Positions 17,328 to 25,310 of a stretch of 64,000 nucleotides of DNA are shown in pieces. Under the pieces are notes generated by a model. That model was not told the DNA's origin and did no database searches. It saw nothing but the letters and a program-made list of their open reading frames with translations. Location: assembly GCA_012103535.1 (NCBI GenBank), contig WLWQ01000003.1, positions 744,001 to 808,000 of the forward strand, given 5' to 3'. The position numbers were made by a program, and so were the translations under genes. Each line of letters begins with the position of its first letter. The stretch's first letter is position 1. This stretch comes from Pseudomonadales bacterium. Lineage in GTDB: Bacteria; Pseudomonadota; Gammaproteobacteria; Pseudomonadales; Pseudohongiellaceae.

Positions 17328-17949
17328 GACTCACTCGAAATTCGCCGTAGCATAGCTTGGCCAATATGGACCTGGGTCGTAAGTACCAACTTGCCCAAGT
17401 CAATGGCGTGTCTCCGTTCATGTCTTTTAGAGTTTTGTCGCCACCTGCTTCCAGCAATGCATCAATTGTTTTTTCACTGCCAAATGCGGCGGCCCGATGT
17501 AAGGGTGATTCCTGCTTCGTCCGGCAATCGCGCATAAACGAACCGGTCTCTATGCCAGCTTGAGTTTGAATATTTGGATTTGCCCCATACTCAAGTAGCA
17601 TCTCAATGATGACTTCGAACTCTTCAGTCGTGTGTTTAGACAGCGCTGAATGTAGCGGAGATTCGCCAGACTTTTCTAGGGTATAGTTTACGTTGGCACC
17701 ACGGTCGATCAGGAATTGGCAAAGTTCAGGATAGGCATGAAATACTGCACCGTTGAGATCGAGATTTGGTCCCAAGGAGTCTAGGGATTCCCCCGCATCG
17801 AGAAGTAACTGGATTGCAATAGTGTCCCCGTAGTAGGCACACCATTTGATTACCGATACACCATTTTCATCTGTACTCGCCGCAGCATTGCCACTCTTTA
17901 AGAACTCATCGATTAGATCTGTGTGGCCCTTGGCAATTTTTTCTATCAT
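17320..17949 (-). CDS. Ankyrin-repeat protein
   Basis: A 209-residue soluble protein made of about five ankyrin repeats. Repeat cores visible are NGVSVIKWCAYYGDTIAIQLLLDAG, ESPLHSALSKHTTEEFEVIIEMLLEYGANPN, and ESPLHRAAAFGSEKTIDALLEAGGDK followed by NGDTPLTWASWYLRP. No signal or membrane segment. Ankyrin repeats bind other proteins; the 8-base overlap with the ATP-grasp start implies coupled translation, so the ATP-grasp protein is the natural candidate partner. It follows the small membrane protein gene by 20 bases. Confidence 0.85.
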   Translation of the reverse strand: MIEKIAKGHTDLIDEFLKSGNAAASTDENGVSVIKWCAYYGDTIAIQLLLDAGESLDSLGPNLDLNGAVFHAYPELCQFLIDRGANVNYTLEKSGESPLHSALSKHTTEEFEVIIEMLLEYGANPNIQTQAGIETGSFMRDCRTKQESPLHRAAAFGSEKTIDALLEAGGDKTLKDMNGDTPLTWASWYLRPRSILAKLCYGEFRVSLG

Positions 17950-17969
17950 GATTTCGGATTTTTATACTG

Positions 17970-18383
17970 CTAGCTTGTCTTGTTTAAATTGCGATTTCGA
18001 TAAAAACACCACGCTAAAAATACAAAAGCACCTATAACCAATAATTCGATCCATACTGGCGTTCCATCTTCAGCACTAAAGCTCCATACTCCCATACTAA
18101 AGGCGACCTGGAGAACGTAGATCTCGACCCAAGGATGTAACCAGCGCTTCATGTTCCACAATCCATAGGCCCCGGCACCATAAACAAACCAATGTAGTAG
18201 GCCACCAATTTTAGCCAGCCAGCCATAAAAAAGAACGCCAAACCAAACTTCCTGGTCTTCCGCCACTGGTTTTATGAAAACGTCCCAGGGCAGATAGATA
18301 AAAGTCATGAAAAAACAAAACACCATCACTGCATTCATCCAGTGAGGCCGCCTTGCCAGATTTTCTTTTAATCGATCAATCAT
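17970..18383 (-). CDS. Small four-helix membrane protein
   Basis: 137 residues when started at the ATG at 18381-18383, seven bases after the MOSC stop; a longer reading frame exists upstream but would overlap the MOSC gene. Four hydrophobic segments are visible (about residues 15-35, 45-65, 80-100, 110-130). Aromatic residues are frequent (HWMNAVMVFCFFMTFIYLPWD, HWFVYGAGAYGLW). It resembles uncharacterised small membrane proteins of marine proteobacteria, and I recognise no named family. Position inside a seven-gene run suggests co-expression with MOSC and ankyrin neighbours. Confidence 0.65.
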   Translation of the reverse strand: MIDRLKENLARRPHWMNAVMVFCFFMTFIYLPWDVFIKPVAEDQEVWFGVLFYGWLAKIGGLLHWFVYGAGAYGLWNMKRWLHPWVEIYVLQVAFSMGVWSFSAEDGTPVWIELLVIGAFVFLAWCFYRNRNLNKTS

Positions 18384-18390
18384 AGTTTCT

Positions 18391-18855
18391 TTACCGTGCT
18401 TCGATGGAATCCCCAGGTTTAACTTCGCCATCTGCAATAATAATCGCTCGCAGTCCAGCTCGGTGAATTAATTCAGGTAGCACCGCGCCATAAACGGTTC
18501 GAGACAATACCTGGCAGGGTTCACACAATTCGATGCCTCGACAAACTGCAGAGCCAATCTGAAATTCTTTGTCTACCAACTTATTGAGATCTATCCCGCT
18601 GGTAATGACGTTTCGTCTGAAGTCACCATAGTTTAGACTGGCGCTGTGCCTGTTGAGAAAAGCATCTAACTCTTCTTTAGCGATAAGAGTTATGTGGTTC
18701 ATTGGAGCAAGCTTTCCTTTCGCCAACATGTTGGTAGACATTAAGTGATAGCGATCGCCGGCAATTCCTTTTCCCGATTCCAATATAGCAGTTTCCAATT
18801 GTTCGACTTGTTGTCGTTTCTTACTGGCAATATGAATACTTTCAATAGTTCCCAC
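18391..18855 (-). CDS. MOSC domain protein
   Basis: A 154-residue single-domain protein. GIAGDRYHL near residue 30 and the stretch FRRNVITSGIDLNKLVDKEFQIG, then CRGIELCEPCQVLSR with the conserved Cys, are the MOSC signature. MOSC proteins (YiiM-like) handle sulfur or support molybdenum enzymes and N-hydroxylated-compound reduction. No molybdoenzyme gene is adjacent. It begins 3 bases after the GFA gene and ends 7 bases before the membrane-protein start, so it is part of the packed run. Confidence 0.85.
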   Translation of the reverse strand: MGTIESIHIASKKRQQVEQLETAILESGKGIAGDRYHLMSTNMLAKGKLAPMNHITLIAKEELDAFLNRHSASLNYGDFRRNVITSGIDLNKLVDKEFQIGSAVCRGIELCEPCQVLSRTVYGAVLPELIHRAGLRAIIIADGEVKPGDSIEAR

Positions 18856-18858
18856 TAA

Positions 18859-19227
18859 CTAGTCCTCAACCACGGACATCGTTTTACCATCGGTCATTGG
18901 AACGTCACTCAGTGCAGCCAAATCGATACCTTCGATGCAGGCGACATTAAAGCCGTATTCGTCAGGTGCTGCCCGTCTTTGGTGATGAGTGTAGATTCCA
19001 CATTGCGAGCAGAAATAGTGCTTGGCGATTTCCATATTCCATTGATACAAACTTAGCTTATCTTCGCCCTCAGTGACTTTCAGCTCAGGCAGTTTAGCGG
19101 TAGCCATTATTACGCCTTTGCGTCTACACAAAGAGCAATCGCAGCGGCGCAATCCGTGCAATCCATCGGGCGAAGTTACCGTAAACTTTACAGATCCACA
19201 GTGACACTGGCCGTTAAGAGAAGTCAT
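18859..19227 (-). CDS. GFA family (CENP-V/glutathione-dependent formaldehyde-activating-like) protein
   Basis: About 122 residues. Zinc-binding cysteines are seen in GQCHCGSVKFTV, RRCDCSLCRRKG and FCSQCGIYTHHQRR, the classic GFA pattern. Some members add or remove glutathione-type adducts, but most have unknown activity. I start at the ATG at 19225-19227, right before TSLNGQCHCG where the domain begins; an upstream extension in frame runs through the VOC gene and is out of family. It is separated from the VOC stop by 2 bases. Confidence 0.85.
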   Translation of the reverse strand: MTSLNGQCHCGSVKFTVTSPDGLHGLRRCDCSLCRRKGVIMATAKLPELKVTEGEDKLSLYQWNMEIAKHYFCSQCGIYTHHQRRAAPDEYGFNVACIEGIDLAALSDVPMTDGKTMSVVED

Positions 19228-19229
19228 AG

Positions 19230-19640
19230 TTAACTCTCGGACATCAAAGCCAAGACTGCACCAGCAGGATCTTGAATAACACAGAACTGAGCTCCGCCCA
19301 TTCTCCTTGGGCCATCGATCACTTTCCCTCCCATCTTCTCGCATTTCTCCGCGCTTTCTTCAACACTGGCAACTCTCACATAGGCTAACCACTGGGCAGG
19401 GAGGCTGGCGTTGGATCCACGTGCATGACAAACACCGGCAATGGTGTTCGTGGTCCCCGGAAGATTTATGTTGTAGTCACTGTAACTGCCCATGTCCTGC
19501 TCGGTGCTACTCCAACCAACTACCGAACAATAGAAATCCTTAACGCGAGAAGCATCTTCGACAGTTAGATCAAACCATTCAATCTTGCCGATATTGCTTT
19601 GCTTCTCTTCTTCAATAGTTTCCTCATTTTCCTCTGTCAT
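19230..19640 (-). CDS. VOC family (glyoxalase-like) protein
   Basis: A 136-residue protein with two half-repeats of the vicinal-oxygen-chelate fold: IEWFDLTVEDASRVKDFYCSVVGWS and AYVRVASVEESAEKCEKMGGKV, then FCVIQDPAGAVLALM. It belongs to the PhnB/YbhH-like subset often named glyoxalase/bleomycin-resistance proteins. The acidic N-terminal 20 residues (EENEETIEEEKQ) are unusual. It lies 14 bases after the PPOX gene. Ligand unknown. Confidence 0.85.
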   Translation of the reverse strand: MTEENEETIEEEKQSNIGKIEWFDLTVEDASRVKDFYCSVVGWSSTEQDMGSYSDYNINLPGTTNTIAGVCHARGSNASLPAQWLAYVRVASVEESAEKCEKMGGKVIDGPRRMGGAQFCVIQDPAGAVLALMSES

Positions 19641-19654
19641 TGTTTGTTCCCCTA

Positions 19655-20212
19655 TTAGTTAGTTATTTCTTCGGCAATTATGTTGGTAGGTAGGCCATCC
19701 AGGCTCACCTGATTTTTAGCTCGCCAGTAATCTTCGATTCCTTCTGTACTTTTTGCGTCGAGCCACTTATCCATATTGTCCCGTTCTTCTTTAAAGTCGT
19801 AGAACGGAACACCGAATCCACAAGATGTTTGGGCTAGCTCAATTTCGAAATCAACATACTGCCGTGCACTGGGATGAGGGTCGAATAATTTTTCCAGTTT
19901 CGCCCACTGCTCATCCCTCGGGTGAACCGCAGCAGCTTTTCCATAGAGTCTTAATATTTTTGGAGAGCCGTCGAACGCACAAAACATTATCGTCATGCGA
20001 TCATTCTGCAAGAGATGTGCCGCTGTTTCATTGCCACTGCCGGTAATGTTTAACCAAACGATTCTATTCGGACCCATTACTCGGAGAGAATCGAAACCTT
20101 TTGGCGATACATTAATAGTGCCATCGTTGGCTGCTGTTCCGACGAAAAATAATTTTTGCTGTTGAATGAAATCAATGTGATCGTCAGACAATTGCTCATA
20201 GCGCTTTGCCAT
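19655..20212 (-). CDS. Pyridoxamine 5'-phosphate oxidase-family FMN protein
   Basis: 185 residues from the ATG at 20210-20212, preceded by GGGGGA at a good distance; an upstream start would add a non-conserved leader. FFVGTAANDGTINVSPKGFDSLRVMGPNRIVWLNITGSGNETAAHL is the flavin-binding half-barrel. MTIMFCAFDGSPKILRLYGKAAAV and the conserved tail CGFGVPFYDFKEERD place it in the PPOX-like family, which also includes F420 and haem binders. It is the first gene of the seven-gene minus-strand run. Confidence 0.85.
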   Translation of the reverse strand: MAKRYEQLSDDHIDFIQQQKLFFVGTAANDGTINVSPKGFDSLRVMGPNRIVWLNITGSGNETAAHLLQNDRMTIMFCAFDGSPKILRLYGKAAAVHPRDEQWAKLEKLFDPHPSARQYVDFEIELAQTSCGFGVPFYDFKEERDNMDKWLDAKSTEGIEDYWRAKNQVSLDGLPTNIIAEEITN

Positions 20213-20283
20213 GATTCCCCCTCTGTCTGTTGAAGTGCTAATGCCCACCATCACTGATGGGCATTAGCTGAAAGTATGTATTT

Positions 20284-22419
20284 CTAGTTGTTCAGACTAA
20301 ACACATAAAGCGCATTGCCCGAACTAGGATGTCTTACATCCGGGGCCACGACTCGTGGCACAGTGCGCGGACTTACTCCGCGAGCGCCCATTGCAGTGGA
20401 TACTGCAATATATTGTTTACCGTCGATGGCGAAGGCTACTGGATGTCCCTGTACCGATGTGCCCAGTCGAGTTTCCCAGAGGATTTCACCGGTGCTTGCG
20501 TCATGAGCGCGGAAATAGCGATCCAGGTCTCCCACAAAAGCAAGATTGCCAGCAGTGGAGAGCACACCAGTTAACAAAGCTGCGCGCTGCTCATAAGACC
20601 AGACTTCTTCCAAGGTGTCGACATTGTAGGCAGCGAGTTTGCCCATGTTTCCGTCTGAACCAGGCATTTCAAACCATCTTCTATTCGCTGCAGTGCCCCC
20701 GGCGCCATGAACTAGTGGAACTTCTCGGGCCGCAATTTCCAGACAGGACTGACTCAATGGAATTATTAGTGAAGCAGTAGGCTCGTGATAGCTCATGGAA
20801 TGCCAATCTTTACCTCCAGCGGTAGACGGGCACACTGATATCCACTGATCAATTTGTGCGTTTTGAATATCCTGCCGATAAGTGACTTCGCCAGTGTCAG
20901 CATCAATGTCCGTGAATGCATTCTGGAAAATGGTTTCTTTGTAATCGACGAATTCACCAGTAACCCGATCATGTTTCCAGAGAATGCCGTGCTTCCCAAT
21001 AGAGTAAACTAACTTGTCATCACCACGGTCAATCAGTACCCGTTCGAAAACTTCGTCAAGGTCTAAGGCTTCAGCAGGCACGTGTTGGAAGTGCCAATCC
21101 AATTCACCGTTGTCTACATCAATTGCCACGGTTGAATTCGTGAAAAGTCCGGCATCGAAAATTGAGAGGGATCTACTGGCGGGCATCCAGGGTTTCTGTT
21201 GTGCTGTGCCCCAATAAGTGAGCTTAAGCTCAGGATCATAGGAGCCTGTGATCCAGGTTTCACCACCGGCACGAAACAGATCCTGTATTCCTCCCCAGGT
21301 ATCACCGCCAGGGGTACCTGCCTCGGCTATTGTATTAAAGCGCCAGGCCAATTCACCGGTATCGGCGTCGTGGGCACTGATGTAGCAATCATCTTCGATA
21401 AAGCGCGAGCATCCCAGCAAGCCTTGAATGATTTTTCCGTCAGCCACGATGGGTCCGCTCGAGTTTCCAAAGCCTTTGCTGCCATCGGCAATTTCGACTT
21501 CCCATACCATTTCACCAGTGCGTGCATCTAGTGCTAAGAGCCTGGCATCGGTAGTGGCGTGAATTATCTTGTCGTTATAGATAGCAATGTTGCGCATGTC
21601 CTCGCTATCGAATGGACCAGCATGGTGTTCCCAGATTAGATCACCGGTTTTGCCATCTAATGCCTGGATTATGTTGCTGGTGTTGATGAGATAAACAACG
21701 CCGTTGTATACAACCGGGGAAGGTTCGGAGTCGCCTTCATGCATACTCCACATCCATTCCAGGCGCAGCTCACCGACATTGTCCGATGAAATCTGATCTA
21801 GTTCGGAATAACTCCACGCCTGATAGTTACCTCTTAACATTAGCCAGTCATCAGGGGATGGATTGGTGAGCATGGCATCTGTAACGGGAGAATAGTTTTC
21901 AACGCTGCCAGCAGCGATCACTCCAGTGGGGCGATCAGGTTCAATGCGTTGTTGGGTAAGTGCAGGATTTACACCAGGAATATTAGTTGCTATTGCATAG
22001 CCGGCGGTAGCGTCGAGCACAGGATTTAAATCGGCGACACCATTGGTGCGCATTACGTGTGCAACGATTTCCCAATAATCATCGTCACTGATTGCGGCAT
22101 TGCCATCTGGCGGCATATTGGATTTTAGAAAATTAAAAAACTCAAACGGCGACTGCCTGCCATAGCTGCCCAGGAATCCCCCACCACTGAGCATTGGGCC
22201 CAGTGCGGTTCCTTGTAGTTCAGCGCCATGGCAAACTCCGCAATTGACTGCATAAGCTTGAACCCCCGCATCTGCCTGAGTGGCAAACGAAATACTCGGT
22301 TCTGGTTCAACCACAGCACCTGCTCCTGTGCCAGCTCCAGCGCCGTCTCCGGAATCGCCGCCGCAGGATACCAGGAGTGAAAGAGTTGCGATTCCTAAAA
22401 CAGTTCTTATTGATTTCAT
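20284..22419 (-). CDS. PQQ-type beta-propeller dehydrogenase lipoprotein with N-terminal cytochrome c
   Basis: A 711-residue protein. A lipobox LVSC puts the lipid at Cys19; a Gly-rich linker follows. Residues about 48-130 form a cytochrome c with haem motif CGVCH (C60, C63, H64). From about residue 180 the PQQ-type propeller begins; propeller repeats such as [45 protein letters not shown] and [15 protein letters not shown] are visible. The domain order is the reverse of classical quinohaemoprotein alcohol dehydrogenases. The catalytic region reads [10 protein letters not shown], without the RPGDN-type Asp of methanol dehydrogenases. It is paralogous to the next gene upstream. Substrate unknown, likely an alcohol. 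Confidence 0.85.
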   Translation of the reverse strand: MKSIRTVLGIATLSLLVSCGGDSGDGAGAGTGAGAVVEPEPSISFATQADAGVQAYAVNCGVCHGAELQGTALGPMLSGGGFLGSYGRQSPFEFFNFLKSNMPPDGNAAISDDDYWEIVAHVMRTNGVADLNPVLDATAGYAIATNIPGVNPALTQQRIEPDRPTGVIAAGSVENYSPVTDAMLTNPSPDDWLMLRGNYQAWSYSELDQISSDNVGELRLEWMWSMHEGDSEPSPVVYNGVVYLINTSNIIQALDGKTGDLIWEHHAGPFDSEDMRNIAIYNDKIIHATTDARLLALDARTGEMVWEVEIADGSKGFGNSSGPIVADGKIIQGLLGCSRFIEDDCYISAHDADTGELAWRFNTIAEAGTPGGDTWGGIQDLFRAGGETWITGSYDPELKLTYWGTAQQKPWMPASRSLSIFDAGLFTNSTVAIDVDNGELDWHFQHVPAEALDLDEVFERVLIDRGDDKLVYSIGKHGILWKHDRVTGEFVDYKETIFQNAFTDIDADTGEVTYRQDIQNAQIDQWISVCPSTAGGKDWHSMSYHEPTASLIIPLSQSCLEIAAREVPLVHGAGGTAANRRWFEMPGSDGNMGKLAAYNVDTLEEVWSYEQRAALLTGVLSTAGNLAFVGDLDRYFRAHDASTGEILWETRLGTSVQGHPVAFAIDGKQYIAVSTAMGARGVSPRTVPRVVAPDVRHPSSGNALYVFSLNN

Positions 22420-22450
22420 TTTGTTAGACCTAATCAGGAAAGTGTAATCG

Positions 22451-22566
22451 TTAATCTTCAGGTAATGAAAAAACGTATATCGAAAGCTAAGACATTTTCA
22501 ATTCCAAACTAATCGTTTGGTAGCGAGAACACATAGATCAAAAGTTGAGACATTTTGAGTTCCTTA
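22451..22566 (-). repeat. Two decayed tandem copies of the neighbouring PQQ gene's 3' tail (58-bp period)
   Basis: Read on the minus strand, two segments end in IYVFSLPND-stop (stop at 22509-22511) and [13 protein letters not shown] (stop at 22451-22453). The intact gene ends [13 protein letters not shown] at 22567. The three stops are spaced exactly 58 bases apart. Upstream of the tails the copies align with each other (a shared AAAATGTCT block) and more weakly with the gene's own PRWGNA coding region. One copy reads as a 14-codon frame with ATG behind AAGGAA (22509-22553); the other has an internal TAG. Confidence 0.7.
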
Positions 22567-24717
22567 CTATTCCTCTGGTAATGAGAAAACGTAAATTGCG
22601 TTGCCCCATCTTGGGTAAGTAATTTCTGTCGCAATTACACCTGGAACAGTTCGAGGGCTGGTTCCACCCAACGCGGCTGTAACCGCAATGTATTGCTTAC
22701 CATCGATGGCGAAAGAAACAGGGTGGCCTTGTACCGAAGTTCCTAATCGTGTTTGCCATAATAACTCACCGTTATTGACATCGAATGCCTTAAATCTTCG
22801 ATCGAGATCGCCTACGAATACCAGATCACCAGCGGTGGAAATCGTCCCAGTGTGCAGCGAGGCACGTTGTTGGAAACTCCATACTTCTTCCATGGTATCA
22901 ACATGATAGGCGCCAACTTTGCCAAGATTGCCATCGGTGCCAGGCATCTCAAAAAACTTGCGACTCGCTGCAAGTCCACCGCCTCCTTGTACCAAAGCAA
23001 CTTCCCTAGCCGCATTCTCCAAACAAGTTTGACTAAGAGGAGCAACAATTAAACCCGAAGGTGGATGGTAAGTCATTGAGTGCCAATCTTTACCGCCGGC
23101 GCTACTGGGACAAGCGGATGACCATTCATTTAAGCCGGCGTTCTGAATGTCTTCTCGGTAAGTTACTTCACCCGTTTCTGGATCTATGTTGGTAAATGCA
23201 TTCTGAAATACCGTTTCAACAAATCCTTCGAACTCTCCTGAAACACGATTGTTCTTCCAAAGAATGCCGTACTTGCCAAGGGAATAGACGAATTTGTTAT
23301 CGCCGCGATTTATCAATACTCGCTCGAATACTTCATCCAAGTCTAAGGCTTCGGCCGGAACATGTTGAAAGTACCAATCGAGCTCACCGCTATTGGTATT
23401 CACGGCAATGGTAGAGTTTGTGTACAAGCCCACGTCGAAAATTGTCATGTGGCGGGATACGGGAACCCACGGTTTCTGTTGTGCAGTTCCCCAATAAGTA
23501 AGATTTAAATCTGGATCATAACTACCAGTAATCCAGGTTTCGCCACCGGCGCGGAACATATTATCAAGACCACCCCAGGTATCGCCTCCTGGCTCACCCA
23601 TTTCCGCAATGGTTTCGAATTGCCACAACAACTCACCGTTGTCTGCATCGTAGGCACTGACAAAGCAATCTTCAGGAATGTAACGGGCGCAACCGGCGAG
23701 ACCCTGAATGACTTTGCCGTCAGCAACGATTGGGCCAGATGAATTTGAGAAGCCCTTAGTGTTATCTGCAACAACAGTTTCCCAAACTTGTTCGCCAGTT
23801 CGTGCATCAAGCGCTACCAGGCGAGCATCGGTAGTCGCTTGAATTATTTTGTCGTCATACATGGCAATATTGCGCATGTCTTGACGATTAGCTGGTCCGC
23901 TCCAATGCTCCCAAATCAATTCACCAGTCTTACCGTCCAATGCCTGTATGACATTACCTGGATTAATTAGATAGATGATGCCGTTATAGACTAGAGGTGC
24001 TGGCTCAGAGTCCCCTTCGTGCATATTCCACACCCATTCCAGGCGCAGGTTTTTTACATTTTCAGTATTTATCTCATCTAACGGGCTGTAGCTGTGACCA
24101 TAGAAATTGCGCCGGTGCATTGGCCAATCCGCAGGATCCGGGTTGCGCAACATTTCTTGGGTAAGAGGTACAAAGTCGACGAAATCTTCTGTATTGCCTG
24201 CAACGGTTAAGCCCTGAGGAGCAGGTGGTTCGGGCCGCTGGCGCTGAGCAACAATCTGAGAAATATTATCGGCTATTGGAAAATCGGTAGAGGCTGTAAG
24301 CGCCTCACTGACTGTATCTACGCCATTGACACTCAGTATGTGAGCAACAATGTTGATGTAGTCTTCTGCACTAATATTTTCATTGCCACCAGGGGGCATG
24401 TTGGACTGAATGTTTCCGAGCAGCAGGGCCGGAGTCTGAGTGCCCCAACGCTGTACGAAAGAAAATCCAGAGAGCAATGGGCCAAGTGTTGTTCCTTCTA
24501 AATTCCCTCCGTGACAAGCAGCACAGTTTATTGCATAAACATCTGCCCCGGTTGCAGCCTGGCTCTCAAAATTGTTTACCAATTCTGCTGGAATTGAACT
24601 GACAGTATTTTCTGTAACTTCTGGTTCTGTAGTTTCACTTCCGCAAGCCACCAAGCCAATGGAAGTAAAAAGAATAAGTCCCAGGTGTCTCACTTCAAAT
24701 TTTTGATTGGGCTTCAT
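22567..24717 (-). CDS. PQQ-type beta-propeller dehydrogenase lipoprotein with N-terminal cytochrome c (paralogue)
   Basis: About 716 residues from the ATG at 24715-24717; the reading frame extends further upstream but the lipobox LVAC (Cys25) fits only this start. Haem motif CAACH at C65, C68 and H69, with INCAACHGGNLEGTTLGP around it. The propeller half is closely similar to the downstream paralogue ([64 protein letters not shown]). CARYIPEDC supplies a possible disulfide. It starts 16 bases after the CHRD gene, suggesting one transcript. Electrons would pass from quinone to the fused haem and on to a soluble cytochrome. Confidence 0.85.
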   Translation of the reverse strand: MKPNQKFEVRHLGLILFTSIGLVACGSETTEPEVTENTVSSIPAELVNNFESQAATGADVYAINCAACHGGNLEGTTLGPLLSGFSFVQRWGTQTPALLLGNIQSNMPPGGNENISAEDYINIVAHILSVNGVDTVSEALTASTDFPIADNISQIVAQRQRPEPPAPQGLTVAGNTEDFVDFVPLTQEMLRNPDPADWPMHRRNFYGHSYSPLDEINTENVKNLRLEWVWNMHEGDSEPAPLVYNGIIYLINPGNVIQALDGKTGELIWEHWSGPANRQDMRNIAMYDDKIIQATTDARLVALDARTGEQVWETVVADNTKGFSNSSGPIVADGKVIQGLAGCARYIPEDCFVSAYDADNGELLWQFETIAEMGEPGGDTWGGLDNMFRAGGETWITGSYDPDLNLTYWGTAQQKPWVPVSRHMTIFDVGLYTNSTIAVNTNSGELDWYFQHVPAEALDLDEVFERVLINRGDNKFVYSLGKYGILWKNNRVSGEFEGFVETVFQNAFTNIDPETGEVTYREDIQNAGLNEWSSACPSSAGGKDWHSMTYHPPSGLIVAPLSQTCLENAAREVALVQGGGGLAASRKFFEMPGTDGNLGKVGAYHVDTMEEVWSFQQRASLHTGTISTAGDLVFVGDLDRRFKAFDVNNGELLWQTRLGTSVQGHPVSFAIDGKQYIAVTAALGGTSPRTVPGVIATEITYPRWGNAIYVFSLPEE

Positions 24718-24733
24718 CTGTTGTTTCCGCTTG

Positions 24734-25183
24734 TTAGGAATTGTTGAAATGACTGCGCAAAAACACCCAGCCACGCAGCTCGCCTGGAGGATTACTTTCG
24801 CTATGAATTTGAATGTAAAACTCATTGTTATGGAGCGCCTCTACTTGTTCATCAGTTAGAGTGAGCTCACCACTGACGGAACCACCCGTGGATTGCGAGA
24901 CTTCGAGAGTATGAATCACTGGTCCGGGTTGCGCAGGAGGTCCGTTATGAATATGTGCACCAGTTGCTGCCGAACTCATGCCGGTAAAATTTCCTTCGAC
25001 GCTCAACGAATTGCCATTTAGTGTAAGAATCACTTCCCCTTCACCGAGAATCGTTGAAACTGTTTGTGGTGTGGTTGGCATTGGCGAGAGTCGCGCCCGA
25101 AATACTTCTTGCGCTTGTAAACTTGTTGAAAAAAATAGGATGCCCGAAAGAAATAAGAGTGGAATTTTGCGGCCGAGTTTCAT
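24734..25183 (-). CDS. Secreted CHRD-domain protein
   Basis: A 149-residue protein with a signal peptide (LQAQ near residue 25). The rest is a single CHRD domain: FRARLSPMPTTP, VILTLNGNSLSVEGNFTGM, AHIHNGPPAQPGPVIHTLEV and FYIQIHSESNPPGELRGWV. The HIH and Gly-Glu-Leu-Arg-Gly positions are the family hallmark. In bacteria the domain is secreted and of unknown ligand, often encoded beside PQQ or copper enzymes. It heads the operon with the PQQ lipoprotein. Confidence 0.88.
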   Translation of the reverse strand: MKLGRKIPLLFLSGILFFSTSLQAQEVFRARLSPMPTTPQTVSTILGEGEVILTLNGNSLSVEGNFTGMSSAATGAHIHNGPPAQPGPVIHTLEVSQSTGGSVSGELTLTDEQVEALHNNEFYIQIHSESNPPGELRGWVFLRSHFNNS

Positions 25184-25236
25184 AATTACCTCTTGGCTCT
25201 AGTTGTCAGAAAGCTGTTGTGAAAGCTACCAGCAAA

Positions 25237-25260
25237 CCGCGCGATATTGCAATCGCGCGG
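25237..25260 (-). terminator. GC-rich hairpin, probable terminator after the tannase-like gene
   Basis: CCGCGCGAT (25237-25245) and ATCGCGCGG (25252-25260) are exact reverse complements around a six-base loop. On the minus strand it lies about 50 bases after the tannase-like stop and is followed by a short T-containing tract (GGTTTGCT). The T-run is weak, so the efficiency is uncertain. Confidence 0.5.
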
Positions 25261-25310
25261 CAAAAACTGTGACGTTTTTCAGTCAGTTAGTAGTGAAAGG
25301 AAAGAGGTGA

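Noticed and set aside
18859..19344. Upstream-extended start for the GFA gene
   Set aside because: The extra 39 codons overlap the VOC coding end in another frame and lack family similarity.
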